Assembly (NCBI RefSeq): GCF_009695775.1
Contig: NZ_VUNG01000004.1
Span: 1 to 64,000 of the forward strand
Length of the DNA stretch: 64,000 bases
Direction of reading: 5' to 3'
Origin: Hallella mizrahii
GTDB taxonomy: Bacteria > Bacteroidota > Bacteroidia > Bacteroidales > Bacteroidaceae
The notes below the pieces were generated by a model that saw only the letters and a list, made by a program, of their open reading frames with translations, was not told the DNA's origin and made no database searches. Positions within the stretch are counted from its first letter, which is position 1. Each line of letters begins with the position of its first letter. This document shows positions 18,639 through 27,443 of the stretch, piece after piece. A program made the translations under genes and the position numbers.

Positions 18639-19997
18639 ATGAAAAATAGAATAGACTTTATAACTATGGGGTGCTCAAAAAACCTCGTAGACTCTGAACA
18701 ACTTATGCGACGTTTCGAACAGGAGGGCTATCATTGTGTGCACGACCCCAAGCGCCCTACCGGAGACATCGCTGTCATCAATACGTGCGGATTTATAGAA
18801 GCAGCCAAAGAGGAAAGCATCAACACGATCTTGGAGTTTGTAGATGCCAAGCAGCATGGCAAGCTCAAGAAACTCTTTGTCATGGGTTGTCTCTCACAGC
18901 GTTATCGCAAAGAGTTGGAGGAATCGATTCCAGAAGTCGATAAATTCTATGGTAAGTTTGATTACCGTCAACTGTTGCAGGATCTCGGGCCCGCAGAAAA
19001 AGAAGAAATCGCACAGACCGACCAGCAGCAACCAGCACAATCCAATAAGACATTCAACCAATCGCGTGTCAACGCCAACAGCCGCCGTAAATTGACGACG
19101 CCTCATCACTATGCTTATATCAAGATTGCAGAAGGATGCGACCGCCACTGTGCTTACTGTGCTATACCGCTGATCACCGGCAAGCATGTTTCCCGACCGA
19201 TAGACGACATCCTCAACGAAGTGCAGGAACTGGTCAAAGAAGGCGTAAAAGAGTTCCAAATTATTGAGCAAGAACTGACCTATTATGGCATCGATCTCTA
19301 CCACAAGCCGATGATTGCGGAACTTATCAGCCGTATGGCAGACATCCCCGGTGTGAAATGGATAAGGCTACATTATGCCTACCCCAACCAATTTCCCTTG
19401 GAGCTGCTGGATGTGATGCGGGAGAAGCCAAACGTCTGCCGCTACCTCGACATTGCCCTTCAGCATATTTCTGATCATATGCTCGAAAGAATGCACCGAC
19501 ACGTAACCAAAGAAGACACCATCAGTCTCCTACGTACAATCCGCGAGCGGGTTCCCGGAATTCATATCAGAACCACGCTGATGGTGGGATTCCCCGGTGA
19601 AACAGAAGAAGACTTTGATGAGCTGCTCGATTTCGTGCGTGAGCAGCGATTTGAGCGTATGGGAGCCTTTGCTTACTCTGAAGAAGAGGGCACTTATTCC
19701 GCACTCCACTATGACGATGACGTGCCGGAAGAAGTGAAGCAACAGCGTCTCGACAAGCTCATGGCCCTGCAACAGCAGATCAGCGAAGAGATAGAAGCTG
19801 AGAAAGTGGGTAAGACTTTCCCCGTGATCATAGATCGGAAAGAGGGTGACTATTACATCGGACGCACCGAATTCTGTTCTCCGGAAGTAGATCCAGAGGT
19901 ACTCATCCCCGTAAAAGACAAGCACTTGCGTGTCGGCAACTTCTATCAAGTGAAAATGACAGGCAGCGACGAGTTTGATTTATATGGACAAGTATGA
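18639..19997 (+). CDS. rimO: Ribosomal protein S12 methylthiotransferase RimO
   Basis: A 452-residue radical-SAM enzyme that adds a methylthio group to a conserved aspartate of ribosomal protein S12. The N-terminal cluster-binding domain has Cys12, Cys50 and Cys84. The radical-SAM triad Cys167-x3-Cys171-x2-Cys174 lies in EGCDRHCAYCAIPLITGKH. A TRAM domain closes the C-terminus (about 380-452, ending DEFDLYGQV). Its stop overlaps the HU start by 4 bases (ATGA), implying coupled translation. Confidence 0.95.
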   Translation: MKNRIDFITMGCSKNLVDSEQLMRRFEQEGYHCVHDPKRPTGDIAVINTCGFIEAAKEESINTILEFVDAKQHGKLKKLFVMGCLSQRYRKELEESIPEVDKFYGKFDYRQLLQDLGPAEKEEIAQTDQQQPAQSNKTFNQSRVNANSRRKLTTPHHYAYIKIAEGCDRHCAYCAIPLITGKHVSRPIDDILNEVQELVKEGVKEFQIIEQELTYYGIDLYHKPMIAELISRMADIPGVKWIRLHYAYPNQFPLELLDVMREKPNVCRYLDIALQHISDHMLERMHRHVTKEDTISLLRTIRERVPGIHIRTTLMVGFPGETEEDFDELLDFVREQRFERMGAFAYSEEEGTYSALHYDDDVPEEVKQQRLDKLMALQQQISEEIEAEKVGKTFPVIIDRKEGDYYIGRTEFCSPEVDPEVLIPVKDKHLRVGNFYQVKMTGSDEFDLYGQV

Positions 19998-20275
19998 ACA
20001 ACAAAGAATTCATCAGCACCTTAGCTGCTGACACCGGCTACACACAGTCCGACACACAGAAAATGGTCAACAATGTCATCGAGGCAATGAAAAAAGCCTT
20101 CGGAGACGGCGACAGTGTGCAGATCACTAATTTCGGTTCTTTTGAAGTGAAGAAAAGGCTCGAACGCATTGTCGTCAATCCAGGTAATGGACAGCGAATG
20201 TTAGTTCCGCCAAAATTGGTGCTCAGCTTTAAGCCTACCTCCGCAATCAAAGAAACGTTGAAAGGAAAATCATGA
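19994..20275 (+). CDS. HU-family DNA-binding protein
   Basis: A 93-residue protein of the HU/IHF fold: helical N-terminal half (KEFISTLAADTGYTQSDTQKMVNNVIEAM) and a beta arm with NFGSFEVKKRLERIVVNPGNGQRM, where HU usually has RNPQTG. It should bend and compact DNA. Its start overlaps rimO by 4 bases and its stop overlaps the HU/LysM gene by 4 bases, so three genes are translationally chained and the two HU-fold proteins may pair with each other (inference). Confidence 0.93.
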   Translation: MNNKEFISTLAADTGYTQSDTQKMVNNVIEAMKKAFGDGDSVQITNFGSFEVKKRLERIVVNPGNGQRMLVPPKLVLSFKPTSAIKETLKGKS

Positions 20276-21912
20276 ACAAACAGCTCATCAAAGACTTATC
20301 ACAAGACCTCGTAGATAAATTTGAACTTGACAAGAAACAGGCCAACAACTTTGTCGAGAAAATGTTCAGTATACTGCAGACGGGACTGCAAAACGAGAAA
20401 ATCGTGAAAATTAAAGGACTTGGCACCTTTAAGGTCATCAGCGTGCAGTCAAGAAAGAGCATCGATGTCAACACGGGTGAACCGATTCTTATCGATGGCA
20501 GAGATAAGATCAGCTTCACACCAGACAGCGATATGCGTGATTATGTCAACCGACCTTTCGCTCAATTCGAGACGGTAGCCGTCAACGATGGCACAGACTT
20601 TAGCCTCATCGACAAGAAATTTGAGGAAGAGGAACAAGAGGAAACACAGGAAAAAAAGGAAAAACAAGAAGAGAAAGAAGAAAAGGAGGAAGTGCAAAAA
20701 GAAGAAGCACAGGAAGATTACCCTGAAGAAAAACAAGATAATGAACAAGAAGTCGTCGTCCAGGGGATCGATAAAAAGGAACCACAAGAAATATCTGAAG
20801 TTTCTTTCCAGGATGATCATCTCACAGAAGTAACATCAGTAGAAGAGAATACTCCTGCCCACAAGACTCCTTCAGAAGTTGACAATGCCTATGGACAAGA
20901 AGAAGCTCTCAAAGAAGAGGAAACTAAGACGGAATCTCTGACGCAGGAATCCAAAGAAATCAATCAGAAAACAAAAGAAATAGATCAGGAACAAAAGGAA
21001 ATAGAACCGAAGAGCAAAGGGGCTGAACAAGAACCTAAAGATATCGAACAGGAAGCACAAGCTAATGATTGTGAGCAAGAAACGCATACGGCTGAGACAG
21101 AGCAAGAAGCGCATACAACGGAGATAGAACAAGAAGTGCATACGGCAACTGTCAATATCAGGCAGCAATTCGAGGATGAGAATCATCAATTGCAGGCGGC
21201 GAATGAAGAGTTGCGAAATAATTTCCGTCATCAATATCGTCTGATGAAAGGGGTGATTTCCTTTTTTGTCATTGTCGTATTGCTATGTTTTGGCGGAGGC
21301 TATTTTCTACTCAATCAGTTGAAGAAGCGCGATCATCGCATTGAAATGCTGGAAATATTAGCCTATCGCAATAATAATGGTCTAAGAAGCTCGGCTGGTA
21401 ACAACTCTTCTCTCAATGCTGCACCATCAACTGTCAGTCAACAAAGTAAAGGCAAGCAGACTACAGGCGAAGCCAAGGCTATGGACTATGTTCAGAAAGA
21501 AACTAAGACGGAGACCAAGTGTGCAAACAACAATAGTGTTTCACAGCCCTCAGACTCTAAGGCTTCCGGCAACACCCAGTCAGCTAATGGCAGACGCAAT
21601 GCTTTGACATCTACGTCAAATGCAAATAATTTGAAGCAAAAATCATCAGAATCTGCTTCTTCAAAAACTGTGTCAGACAAAGAGCAGACATCCTATAGCA
21701 AAGATGTAAGAATCCGAACTGGTGCCTATCGCATCGTAGGTATCAGCCATACGGTGAAAGTGCGGAGCGGACAGACTCTCTATTCTATCAGCCGTGCCAA
21801 TCTTGGACCGGGGATGGAGTGCTATATAGAGGCTGTCAACAACGGTAAGACGGAATTTAAAGTTGGAGAAACCGTCAACATCCCTAAACTACAAATCAAA
21901 AAGAGAAAATAA
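20272..21912 (+). CDS. HU-domain/transmembrane/LysM protein
   Basis: A 546-residue multidomain protein. Residues 1-95 form an HU-like DNA-binding domain with KIKGLGTFKV and SRKSIDVNTGEPI. Residues 112-292 are low-complexity and rich in Glu, Gln and Lys. Residues 296-322 look like a short coiled coil. One transmembrane helix spans 328-347. After a Ser/Asn-rich stretch (370-475), a LysM peptidoglycan-binding module fills 494-540 (VRSGQTLYSISRANLG, then FKVGETVNIP). The predicted layout puts HU in the cytoplasm and LysM in the periplasm. This domain order is what the sequence shows; a tether between chromosome and cell wall is an inference. Confidence 0.88.
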   Translation: MNKQLIKDLSQDLVDKFELDKKQANNFVEKMFSILQTGLQNEKIVKIKGLGTFKVISVQSRKSIDVNTGEPILIDGRDKISFTPDSDMRDYVNRPFAQFETVAVNDGTDFSLIDKKFEEEEQEETQEKKEKQEEKEEKEEVQKEEAQEDYPEEKQDNEQEVVVQGIDKKEPQEISEVSFQDDHLTEVTSVEENTPAHKTPSEVDNAYGQEEALKEEETKTESLTQESKEINQKTKEIDQEQKEIEPKSKGAEQEPKDIEQEAQANDCEQETHTAETEQEAHTTEIEQEVHTATVNIRQQFEDENHQLQAANEELRNNFRHQYRLMKGVISFFVIVVLLCFGGGYFLLNQLKKRDHRIEMLEILAYRNNNGLRSSAGNNSSLNAAPSTVSQQSKGKQTTGEAKAMDYVQKETKTETKCANNNSVSQPSDSKASGNTQSANGRRNALTSTSNANNLKQKSSESASSKTVSDKEQTSYSKDVRIRTGAYRIVGISHTVKVRSGQTLYSISRANLGPGMECYIEAVNNGKTEFKVGETVNIPKLQIKKRK

Positions 21913-21989
21913 TTGGAAAAAGAAGTAAGAATAAGTGAGAATAATCTTACTTCACAGAAGACAGAGCCACGAGAAAAGCAAAAACAATG

Positions 21990-22045
21990 TTGCAGGGTAC
22001 CTCTCGATAGTTAAAGAAGAATTCCTTCATCGAGGTACCCTGCAA
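21990..22045. terminator. Inverted repeat between convergent genes, possible bidirectional terminator
   Basis: A 14-bp perfect inverted repeat (TTGCAGGGTACCTC at 21990-22003 with its complement at 22032-22045) surrounds a 28-base loop. It lies between the ends of the HU/LysM gene and the DUF3127 gene. No immediate T-run follows on either strand. Confidence 0.5.
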
Positions 22046-22054
22046 AAGTATTAT

Positions 22055-22495
22055 TTAGAAGGGAAGATCATCAGCGGCATCGCCATTGTCTTGCGCTGGT
22101 GCTGCTGGAGCTGCAGTACTTGTCGCCCCCGCTGTTGGAGCAACAGAAGCCTGGCCACCCAACTGACTCATTGGAGCAGCCATGGAAGCACCGCCGACAG
22201 CGTTAGGATCTACATGGTCAACACGGAAAGCATTGATATCGTTGAAATAGCGGTCCTGCCATGGACGGGCATTGATATCTAGCCACACGTGCACAGTATC
22301 ACCCTGATGAATATTGAATTGCTCGAGCTTGTCAGCGCCGAAGACGCGGAACAAGCAAGCGCGAGGATATTGGTCTTTCGTCTGAATCACAAATTCCTGG
22401 GATTTCCAAGCGTTACCAGTGCGTTGGGATACGCCCTCTTTAGCAGGGTACTCTTTGATGATCACCCCTTCTACTTCTATTCCTTGTAATGCCAT
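22055..22495 (-). CDS. DUF3127 OB-fold protein with SSB-like acidic tail
   Basis: A 146-residue protein. Residues 1-95 match DUF3127, a Bacteroidota family with an OB-fold look (VEGVIIKEYPAKEGVSQRT, FVIQTKDQYPRACLFRVFG, FNIHQGDTVHVWLDI). A flexible Ala/Thr/Pro/Gln-rich tail ends in DNGDAADDLPF, like the SSB C-terminal tip that recruits DNA-repair partners. A true SSB would begin with an MNKVILIG-like strand, which is absent, so it is not called ssb. It is divergent from dnaN with a shared promoter region. A single-stranded-nucleic-acid role is plausible but not shown. Confidence 0.82.
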   Translation of the reverse strand: MALQGIEVEGVIIKEYPAKEGVSQRTGNAWKSQEFVIQTKDQYPRACLFRVFGADKLEQFNIHQGDTVHVWLDINARPWQDRYFNDINAFRVDHVDPNAVGGASMAAPMSQLGGQASVAPTAGATSTAAPAAPAQDNGDAADDLPF

Positions 22496-22534
22496 TTATG
22501 AGAGTTTTTTAGTTGAACTTTCAGAGTTATAGTG

Positions 22535-22564
22535 CAAAGATAGTGATAAAGACGGAAATATCAA
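22535..22564 (-). promoter_or_regulatory. Promoter of the DUF3127 gene
   Basis: On the reverse strand TTG (22562-22564), a 19-base gap and TATCTTTG (22535-22542), about 40 bases upstream of the start. Confidence 0.65.
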
Positions 22565-22636
22565 GCAATTCAATCGAAAAAAAACAAAAAATAAAAAATA
22601 ATACGCCATAGCTTTCTCGTTCTGTTATTTTCTTAT

Positions 22637-22644
22637 TATCTTTG
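22637..22644 (+). promoter_or_regulatory. -7 box of dnaN
   Basis: TATCTTTG lies 31 bases before the dnaN start. The matching upstream element is weak (CTTTC at 22612-22616). Confidence 0.5.
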
Positions 22645-22675
22645 TATAAACGAAAACAAATAAAACCATTATTAT

Positions 22676-23800
22676 ATGAGATTTAGTCTTTCAAGCTCCG
22701 CATTGAGCACTCGACTGCAAACATTGGCCAAGGTCATCAATACCAAAAATTCCATGCCCATCTTGGAATGCTTTGTATTTGATGTCAGCCAAGGACAACT
22801 TCGTATTACAGCCAGCGATGGCGAGAACCGTATGACATCATTGGTCAGCCTGAGCGAATGCGACAGCGAAGGCTCCTTTGCCATTTCCAGCCATTTGATT
22901 CTCGATGCTGTAAAACTGCTTCCCGAGCAGCCACTCGCCTTCGATGTCAATTTGGACTCCTATCAGGTGACCGTCGAATATCAAAACGGTCAGTATCAGC
23001 TCGTGGCACAAAATGCTGAGGAATATCCACAAGTGCAGCCCATTGAGGGTGACATCCATACCCTGACCATTGATGCCAGCGTTTTGGTAAGCAATCTCTC
23101 GCGCACACTCTTCGCTACAGACAACAACGAGATCCGTCCCGTGATGAACGGCGTATACTTCGACTTGACTCCTGAGCATTTGGCTATCGTTGCCAGTGAC
23201 GGCCATAAGCTTGTGCGCTGCCGCAACTACGACATCAAATCTGAGGTACCCGCCTCTTTCATCCTTCCTAAGAAGCCGGCCAACCTTCTGAAAAACGGAC
23301 TCGATCCAAACAGCGGCGACGTGGTCATCAAGTTCAACAGCAATGCAGCAGAGCTGACATTTGCAGACGGCACACTGCGTTGCCAGCTGATAGAGGGCAC
23401 TTTCCCCAACTACAATGCTGCTATTCCTTCCGACAATCCCAATGAACTCCTCATCGACCGCAAGGCTCTGATGGACAGTATTCGCCGTGTGTTGCCCTTT
23501 GCCAGCATCAGCAGCCAACTCATCCGTTTCAAACTGTCGATGGGTTCCCTGCAGCTCTCTGCCGAAGACATCGACTTCGCGACAAGTGCCAAAGAGACCT
23601 TAGTCTGTGAATACAATGGCCAACCCCTGCAAATCGGCTTCCGAGGTGACTATTTCTGCGAAGTTCTTTCTTCGCTTGACAGCGATGACGTGAAGGTGAT
23701 GCTGGGAGATCCAAGTCGGCCGGGCATTGTCCTGCCCAGTGTTCAGGATGAGCATGAGGATGTACTGATGCTGATTATGCCGTTAATTCTGAATGAATAA
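22676..23800 (+). CDS. dnaN: DNA polymerase III sliding clamp (beta subunit)
   Basis: A 374-residue protein with the three-domain fold of the replication clamp, starting MRFSLSSSALSTRLQTLAKVI and ending LPSVQDEHEDVLMLIMPLI, the usual C-terminal strand. Length is standard (about 370). It rings DNA and holds polymerase III. It is followed by a hairpin and then by an exonuclease gene, so replication and repair genes are grouped (exonuclease, recN). Confidence 0.97.
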   Translation: MRFSLSSSALSTRLQTLAKVINTKNSMPILECFVFDVSQGQLRITASDGENRMTSLVSLSECDSEGSFAISSHLILDAVKLLPEQPLAFDVNLDSYQVTVEYQNGQYQLVAQNAEEYPQVQPIEGDIHTLTIDASVLVSNLSRTLFATDNNEIRPVMNGVYFDLTPEHLAIVASDGHKLVRCRNYDIKSEVPASFILPKKPANLLKNGLDPNSGDVVIKFNSNAAELTFADGTLRCQLIEGTFPNYNAAIPSDNPNELLIDRKALMDSIRRVLPFASISSQLIRFKLSMGSLQLSAEDIDFATSAKETLVCEYNGQPLQIGFRGDYFCEVLSSLDSDDVKVMLGDPSRPGIVLPSVQDEHEDVLMLIMPLILNE

Positions 23801-23833
23801 TCGTTAACTGATCAATTAGATGATATTTTGCTG

Positions 23834-23882
23834 CTACGAGTCTTGAAAACCGAATCGTTCATCCTTCTTTCAAGACTCGTAG
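23834..23882 (+). terminator. Hairpin after dnaN
   Basis: A 15-bp inverted repeat (CTACGAGTCTTGAAA at 23834-23848 and its complement at 23868-23882). No T-run follows directly, so it may be an attenuator or an mRNA-end hairpin rather than a full terminator. Confidence 0.5.
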
Positions 23883-23908
23883 TAGTATATTTGGTGGTAT
23901 ATATTTTC

Positions 23909-24787
23909 ATGAAACTGAATCTTAAAAAACCTTTGGTCATCTTTGACTTGGAAGCTACAGGCTTAGACCTCGTCAATGACCGAATTATACAAATCTCTTA
24001 CGTAAAAGTCTCACCAAACGGTGAAGAGGAGCGTAAAAACATTTTTGTCAACCCCGGCAAGCCCATTCCTCACGACGTGCAAGAACTCACCGGTATCACC
24101 GATGAGGATGTCAAGGATGCTCCAACCTTTAAGCAACTGGCCAAACAACTGGCCGAGAGCTTCTCCGGTTGTGACTTTGCCGGCTACAACTCCAATCGCT
24201 TCGACATTCCCCTGTTGGCAGAAGAGTTCCTTCGCGCCGGCATAGACTTTGACTTTTCGCGTTGCCATCTCATCGATGTGCAAAACATATTTTTCAAGAT
24301 GGAGCCCCGCAACCTTGCCGCTGCCTATAAATTCTATACGGGCCACAGCATGGAAGAGGACTTGAAAGCTCACCGTGCCGACCAAGACGCAGAAGCCACC
24401 TATAGAGTGCTTCAAGGTGAGTTGGATATGTATGCACCCGAAAAAGCAGAAGATCCGAAGCGTACACTGCCAAATGACATGAGCGCATTGGCCGAGTTCT
24501 CTGCCATGAACGACAATGTCGACTTTGCAGGGCGCATTGTGTGGAAAGAAATGAAAGACGCTCAAGGCAATCTTCTCCTTGACAAAGACGGTAAGCCACG
24601 ACGACAAGAAGTCTTCAACTTTGGTAAATACCGTGGATGGGCAGTCACAGATGTGCTCCACCGCGACCCCGGCTTCTTCAACTGGATGCTCGGAGCTGAC
24701 TTCACGCTCAACACCAAGCAAGTACTCACACGCATACGCTTACGCGAGGCCAAACTCAACATGCAGTCCGCTGCCCATACCAAATGA
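23909..24787 (+). CDS. DEDDh 3'-5' exonuclease (DNA polymerase III epsilon-like)
   Basis: A 292-residue exonuclease of the DnaQ fold. Catalytic motifs are FDLEATGLD (Exo I), the AGYNSNRFDIPLL segment (Exo II) and HRADQDAEATYRVL (Exo III). The C-terminal region (FNFGKYRGW, DPGFFNWML) looks like a DUF3820-type module often joined to such exonucleases. The start at 23909 (MKLNLKKPLVIFD) was chosen because the longer frame would begin inside the dnaN hairpin. The stop overlaps the next start by 4 bases. It could proofread for polymerase III or act in repair. Confidence 0.88.
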   Translation: MKLNLKKPLVIFDLEATGLDLVNDRIIQISYVKVSPNGEEERKNIFVNPGKPIPHDVQELTGITDEDVKDAPTFKQLAKQLAESFSGCDFAGYNSNRFDIPLLAEEFLRAGIDFDFSRCHLIDVQNIFFKMEPRNLAAAYKFYTGHSMEEDLKAHRADQDAEATYRVLQGELDMYAPEKAEDPKRTLPNDMSALAEFSAMNDNVDFAGRIVWKEMKDAQGNLLLDKDGKPRRQEVFNFGKYRGWAVTDVLHRDPGFFNWMLGADFTLNTKQVLTRIRLREAKLNMQSAAHTK

Positions 24788-25710
24788 TCATAATGAAACG
24801 CGCACTTATCCTTTGTCTCGTACTGCTTACGATGCTGCTTCTCCCCCCTACAAAAGGAGCAGCGCAGGAGTTGAACATGAAAGTGACGGTCAACCACAAT
24901 CAGATTCAGGGCACAGATGCCTCTGTCTTCGACAATCTGCAACAGGCCATCACCACTTTCGTCAACGACCGGCAATGGACTAACATGCAGTTTCGCAAAA
25001 ATGAGAAAATCAGCTGTAGTCTGGCCATCACCGTGAGCAAATATGACCCTACTACCAACATGTTTACCTGCAAAGCGCTGATTCAAGCCAACCGACCAGT
25101 ATTCAACGCTTCTTATACCACAACGCTCTACAATAACACTGACAAGGACTTTAACTTCAAATACGCTCAATTCGACCAATTGGAGTTTAAAGACGAAATG
25201 GTAGACAACGCGCTTACGGCGGTATTGGCTTACTACGCTTATCTCATCATTGGCCTCAATTTGGACAGCTTTTCCCCTATGGGCGGCGAAGATGTACTGC
25301 AGCTTTGCATGAACCTCGCCAACAATGCCCAAAATCTGGACGTGACGGGGTGGAAAGCTTTTGACAATGACCGGAATCGCTTCGCTATCATCAACGACTA
25401 CCTCGATGGCAGTATGAAACCTTTCCGCCAACTGCAATACGACTATTACCGTCTCGGACTCGACCAGATGGCAGAAAACAGTGAGCGAGGTAGAGCCCAG
25501 ATCACTAACGCTTTAGAAAACGATCTGAAAACTGCTCACGAGAACAGACCCACGAGTATGCTCCCGCAGATTTGGACAGACTACAAACGTGACGAACTGG
25601 CAAATATCTATCAGGGCAAAGGCACTCCGAAAGAGAAAGAAGCCATTTACGACATACTCTTCTCTATCAATGCTTCGCAAAACAACGCTTGGGATAAAAT
25701 AAAACAATGA
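24784..25710 (+). CDS. DUF4835/PorD-like type IX secretion protein
   Basis: A 308-residue exported protein with a clear N-terminal signal peptide (MIIMKRALILCLVLLTMLLL, cleavage after AQ). The body matches the DUF4835 family (KVTVNHNQIQGTD, VFDNLQQAITTFVNDRQWT, YYAYLIIGLNLDSFSPMGG), annotated in other Bacteroidota as PorD of the type IX secretion system. Start 24784 overlaps the exonuclease stop; an internal Met at 24793 is equally possible. The recN gene starts 5 bases later. The PorD assignment rests on remembered family resemblance. Confidence 0.78.
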   Translation: MIIMKRALILCLVLLTMLLLPPTKGAAQELNMKVTVNHNQIQGTDASVFDNLQQAITTFVNDRQWTNMQFRKNEKISCSLAITVSKYDPTTNMFTCKALIQANRPVFNASYTTTLYNNTDKDFNFKYAQFDQLEFKDEMVDNALTAVLAYYAYLIIGLNLDSFSPMGGEDVLQLCMNLANNAQNLDVTGWKAFDNDRNRFAIINDYLDGSMKPFRQLQYDYYRLGLDQMAENSERGRAQITNALENDLKTAHENRPTSMLPQIWTDYKRDELANIYQGKGTPKEKEAIYDILFSINASQNNAWDKIKQ

Positions 25711-25714
25711 CATT

Positions 25715-27379
25715 ATGCTCAAACAGTTATACATTAAGAACTTCACGCTCATCGATGAACTCAACATTGATTTTCATCCAGGATTCTCTGTCATAACCGG
25801 TGAGACGGGAGCTGGTAAAAGCATCATCCTTGGAGCCATTCACCTGCTCTTGGGGCAGCGTGCTGACACCCGACAAATCAAAGAAGGAAGAAGCAAATGT
25901 ATTGTTGAGGCGCATTTTGATTTGAGCACTTGCCACCTCGAAGATTTCTTTCAAAACAGCAACATCGACTACGATGCCTCTGACTGTATCCTTCGACGAG
26001 AGGTGAGCAGCAATGGCAAGAGCCGAGCGTTTATCAACGACACACCTGTGTCCTTGACTCTGATGCGTGAGTGCGGTGAGCTGTTGGTGGACATTCACAG
26101 CCAGCATCAAAACCTGCTCTTGCAGAAAGAAGACTTCCAAATGAATGTCGTGGATATCATCGCTGACGACAAACCTCTCCTTGATGATTACAAACACCAC
26201 TACGCCGACTATCTCCAAGCTGTGCACAAATACGAGGAGCAGAAAAAAATCATCGCACAAAACCGCGATCAAGAAGAGTTTCTCCGCTTTCAATACAATG
26301 AACTCGACAAAGCCAATCTACAAGCTGACGAACAAGAGAGTCTGGAGAGCCAGGTGCAGACGCTGAGCCATATCGAGGACATCAAGAGTGCCTTGTTTCA
26401 GACGACGTCCCTGCTCAACAACGATGACAATGGTGCCGTCAACCTCGTAAAGAATGCGGCTGATTCGTTGCAAAACCTTGTCGATGTCTATCCTGAAATT
26501 CAGGATGCTGCGCAGCGACTTGAATCCGCCGGCATCGAGTTGAAGGACATCGCTGACGAAGTTGACCACAAATTGGAAAACATAGATTTCGATCCTCAAC
26601 AGCTCCAACAGATGAACGACCGGCTGGACGAACTCTACTCATTGGAGAAAAAATTCCATGCCAGTGGAGTCAACGAGCTCATCGACCAGCGCGACCAACT
26701 CAAGCAGGAAATCGCCAACATCGATTGCAGTGACGACTTCTTGGCCGACTTAGAGGAAGCGATGAGCGTCGCCCACGACAATTGCGCCAAAATTGGCCAG
26801 CGGCTGAGTGAAGCCCGTCTGCATGCTGCCAAGAAAATCGAAGCAGAGATGCATCAACGGCTGGTGCCATTAGGCATCCCTAAAGTCCGATTCTCTATCG
26901 ATATTCAGCACACCGATTGCCAGCCGATGGGGCTCGATAAGATCTCTTTCCTCTTCAGTGCCAACAGCAGCACACCACTCCAGCCCGTGGCTCAGGTGGC
27001 TTCCGGTGGAGAGATTGCCCGTGTGATGCTCTCTTTGAAAGCCATGATCAGTGGTGCCGTGAAGCTCCCCACCATCATCTTCGACGAGATTGATACGGGG
27101 GTCAGCGGACGCGTGGCAGAGAAAATGGCTGAGACAATGCGTGAGATGGCACAGCAGCACCGCCAAGTCATCGCCATCACCCACCTCCCACAGATTGCGG
27201 CCGGAGGCACATCGCACTACAAAGTGAGCAAAGAAGAGACTTCAGAAGGCACCGTCAGTACCATGCGTGAACTCTCCGAGAAGGAGCGAGTACGCGAAAT
27301 CGCCCAAATGCTCAGCGGAAGCGACATATCGCAGGCTGCCATCGACAACGCTCAGGCTCTGTTGGATGCCCAGAAATAG
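25715..27379 (+). CDS. recN: DNA repair protein RecN
   Basis: A 554-residue SMC-like ATPase active in double-strand-break repair. Walker A GETGAGKS lies at 29-36. The central part is a long coiled coil. The C-terminal part carries the ABC signature VASGGEIARVMLSLKAM and Walker B TIIFDEIDTGVSGRVA, with ITHLPQIAA. Length is typical. It sits in one run with the exonuclease and PorD-like genes. Confidence 0.96.
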   Translation: MLKQLYIKNFTLIDELNIDFHPGFSVITGETGAGKSIILGAIHLLLGQRADTRQIKEGRSKCIVEAHFDLSTCHLEDFFQNSNIDYDASDCILRREVSSNGKSRAFINDTPVSLTLMRECGELLVDIHSQHQNLLLQKEDFQMNVVDIIADDKPLLDDYKHHYADYLQAVHKYEEQKKIIAQNRDQEEFLRFQYNELDKANLQADEQESLESQVQTLSHIEDIKSALFQTTSLLNNDDNGAVNLVKNAADSLQNLVDVYPEIQDAAQRLESAGIELKDIADEVDHKLENIDFDPQQLQQMNDRLDELYSLEKKFHASGVNELIDQRDQLKQEIANIDCSDDFLADLEEAMSVAHDNCAKIGQRLSEARLHAAKKIEAEMHQRLVPLGIPKVRFSIDIQHTDCQPMGLDKISFLFSANSSTPLQPVAQVASGGEIARVMLSLKAMISGAVKLPTIIFDEIDTGVSGRVAEKMAETMREMAQQHRQVIAITHLPQIAAGGTSHYKVSKEETSEGTVSTMRELSEKERVREIAQMLSGSDISQAAIDNAQALLDAQK

Positions 27380-27443
27380 TTCTGTCCAAAAAGAAATGAC
27401 TTTAATTTCAAAGAAATCATCTAAATATCTGAAACTATAAAAT

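Noticed and set aside
22055..22495. Calling this gene single-stranded DNA-binding protein (ssb)
   Set aside because: The tail is SSB-like, but the N-terminal domain fits DUF3127 and lacks the SSB start and core motifs.
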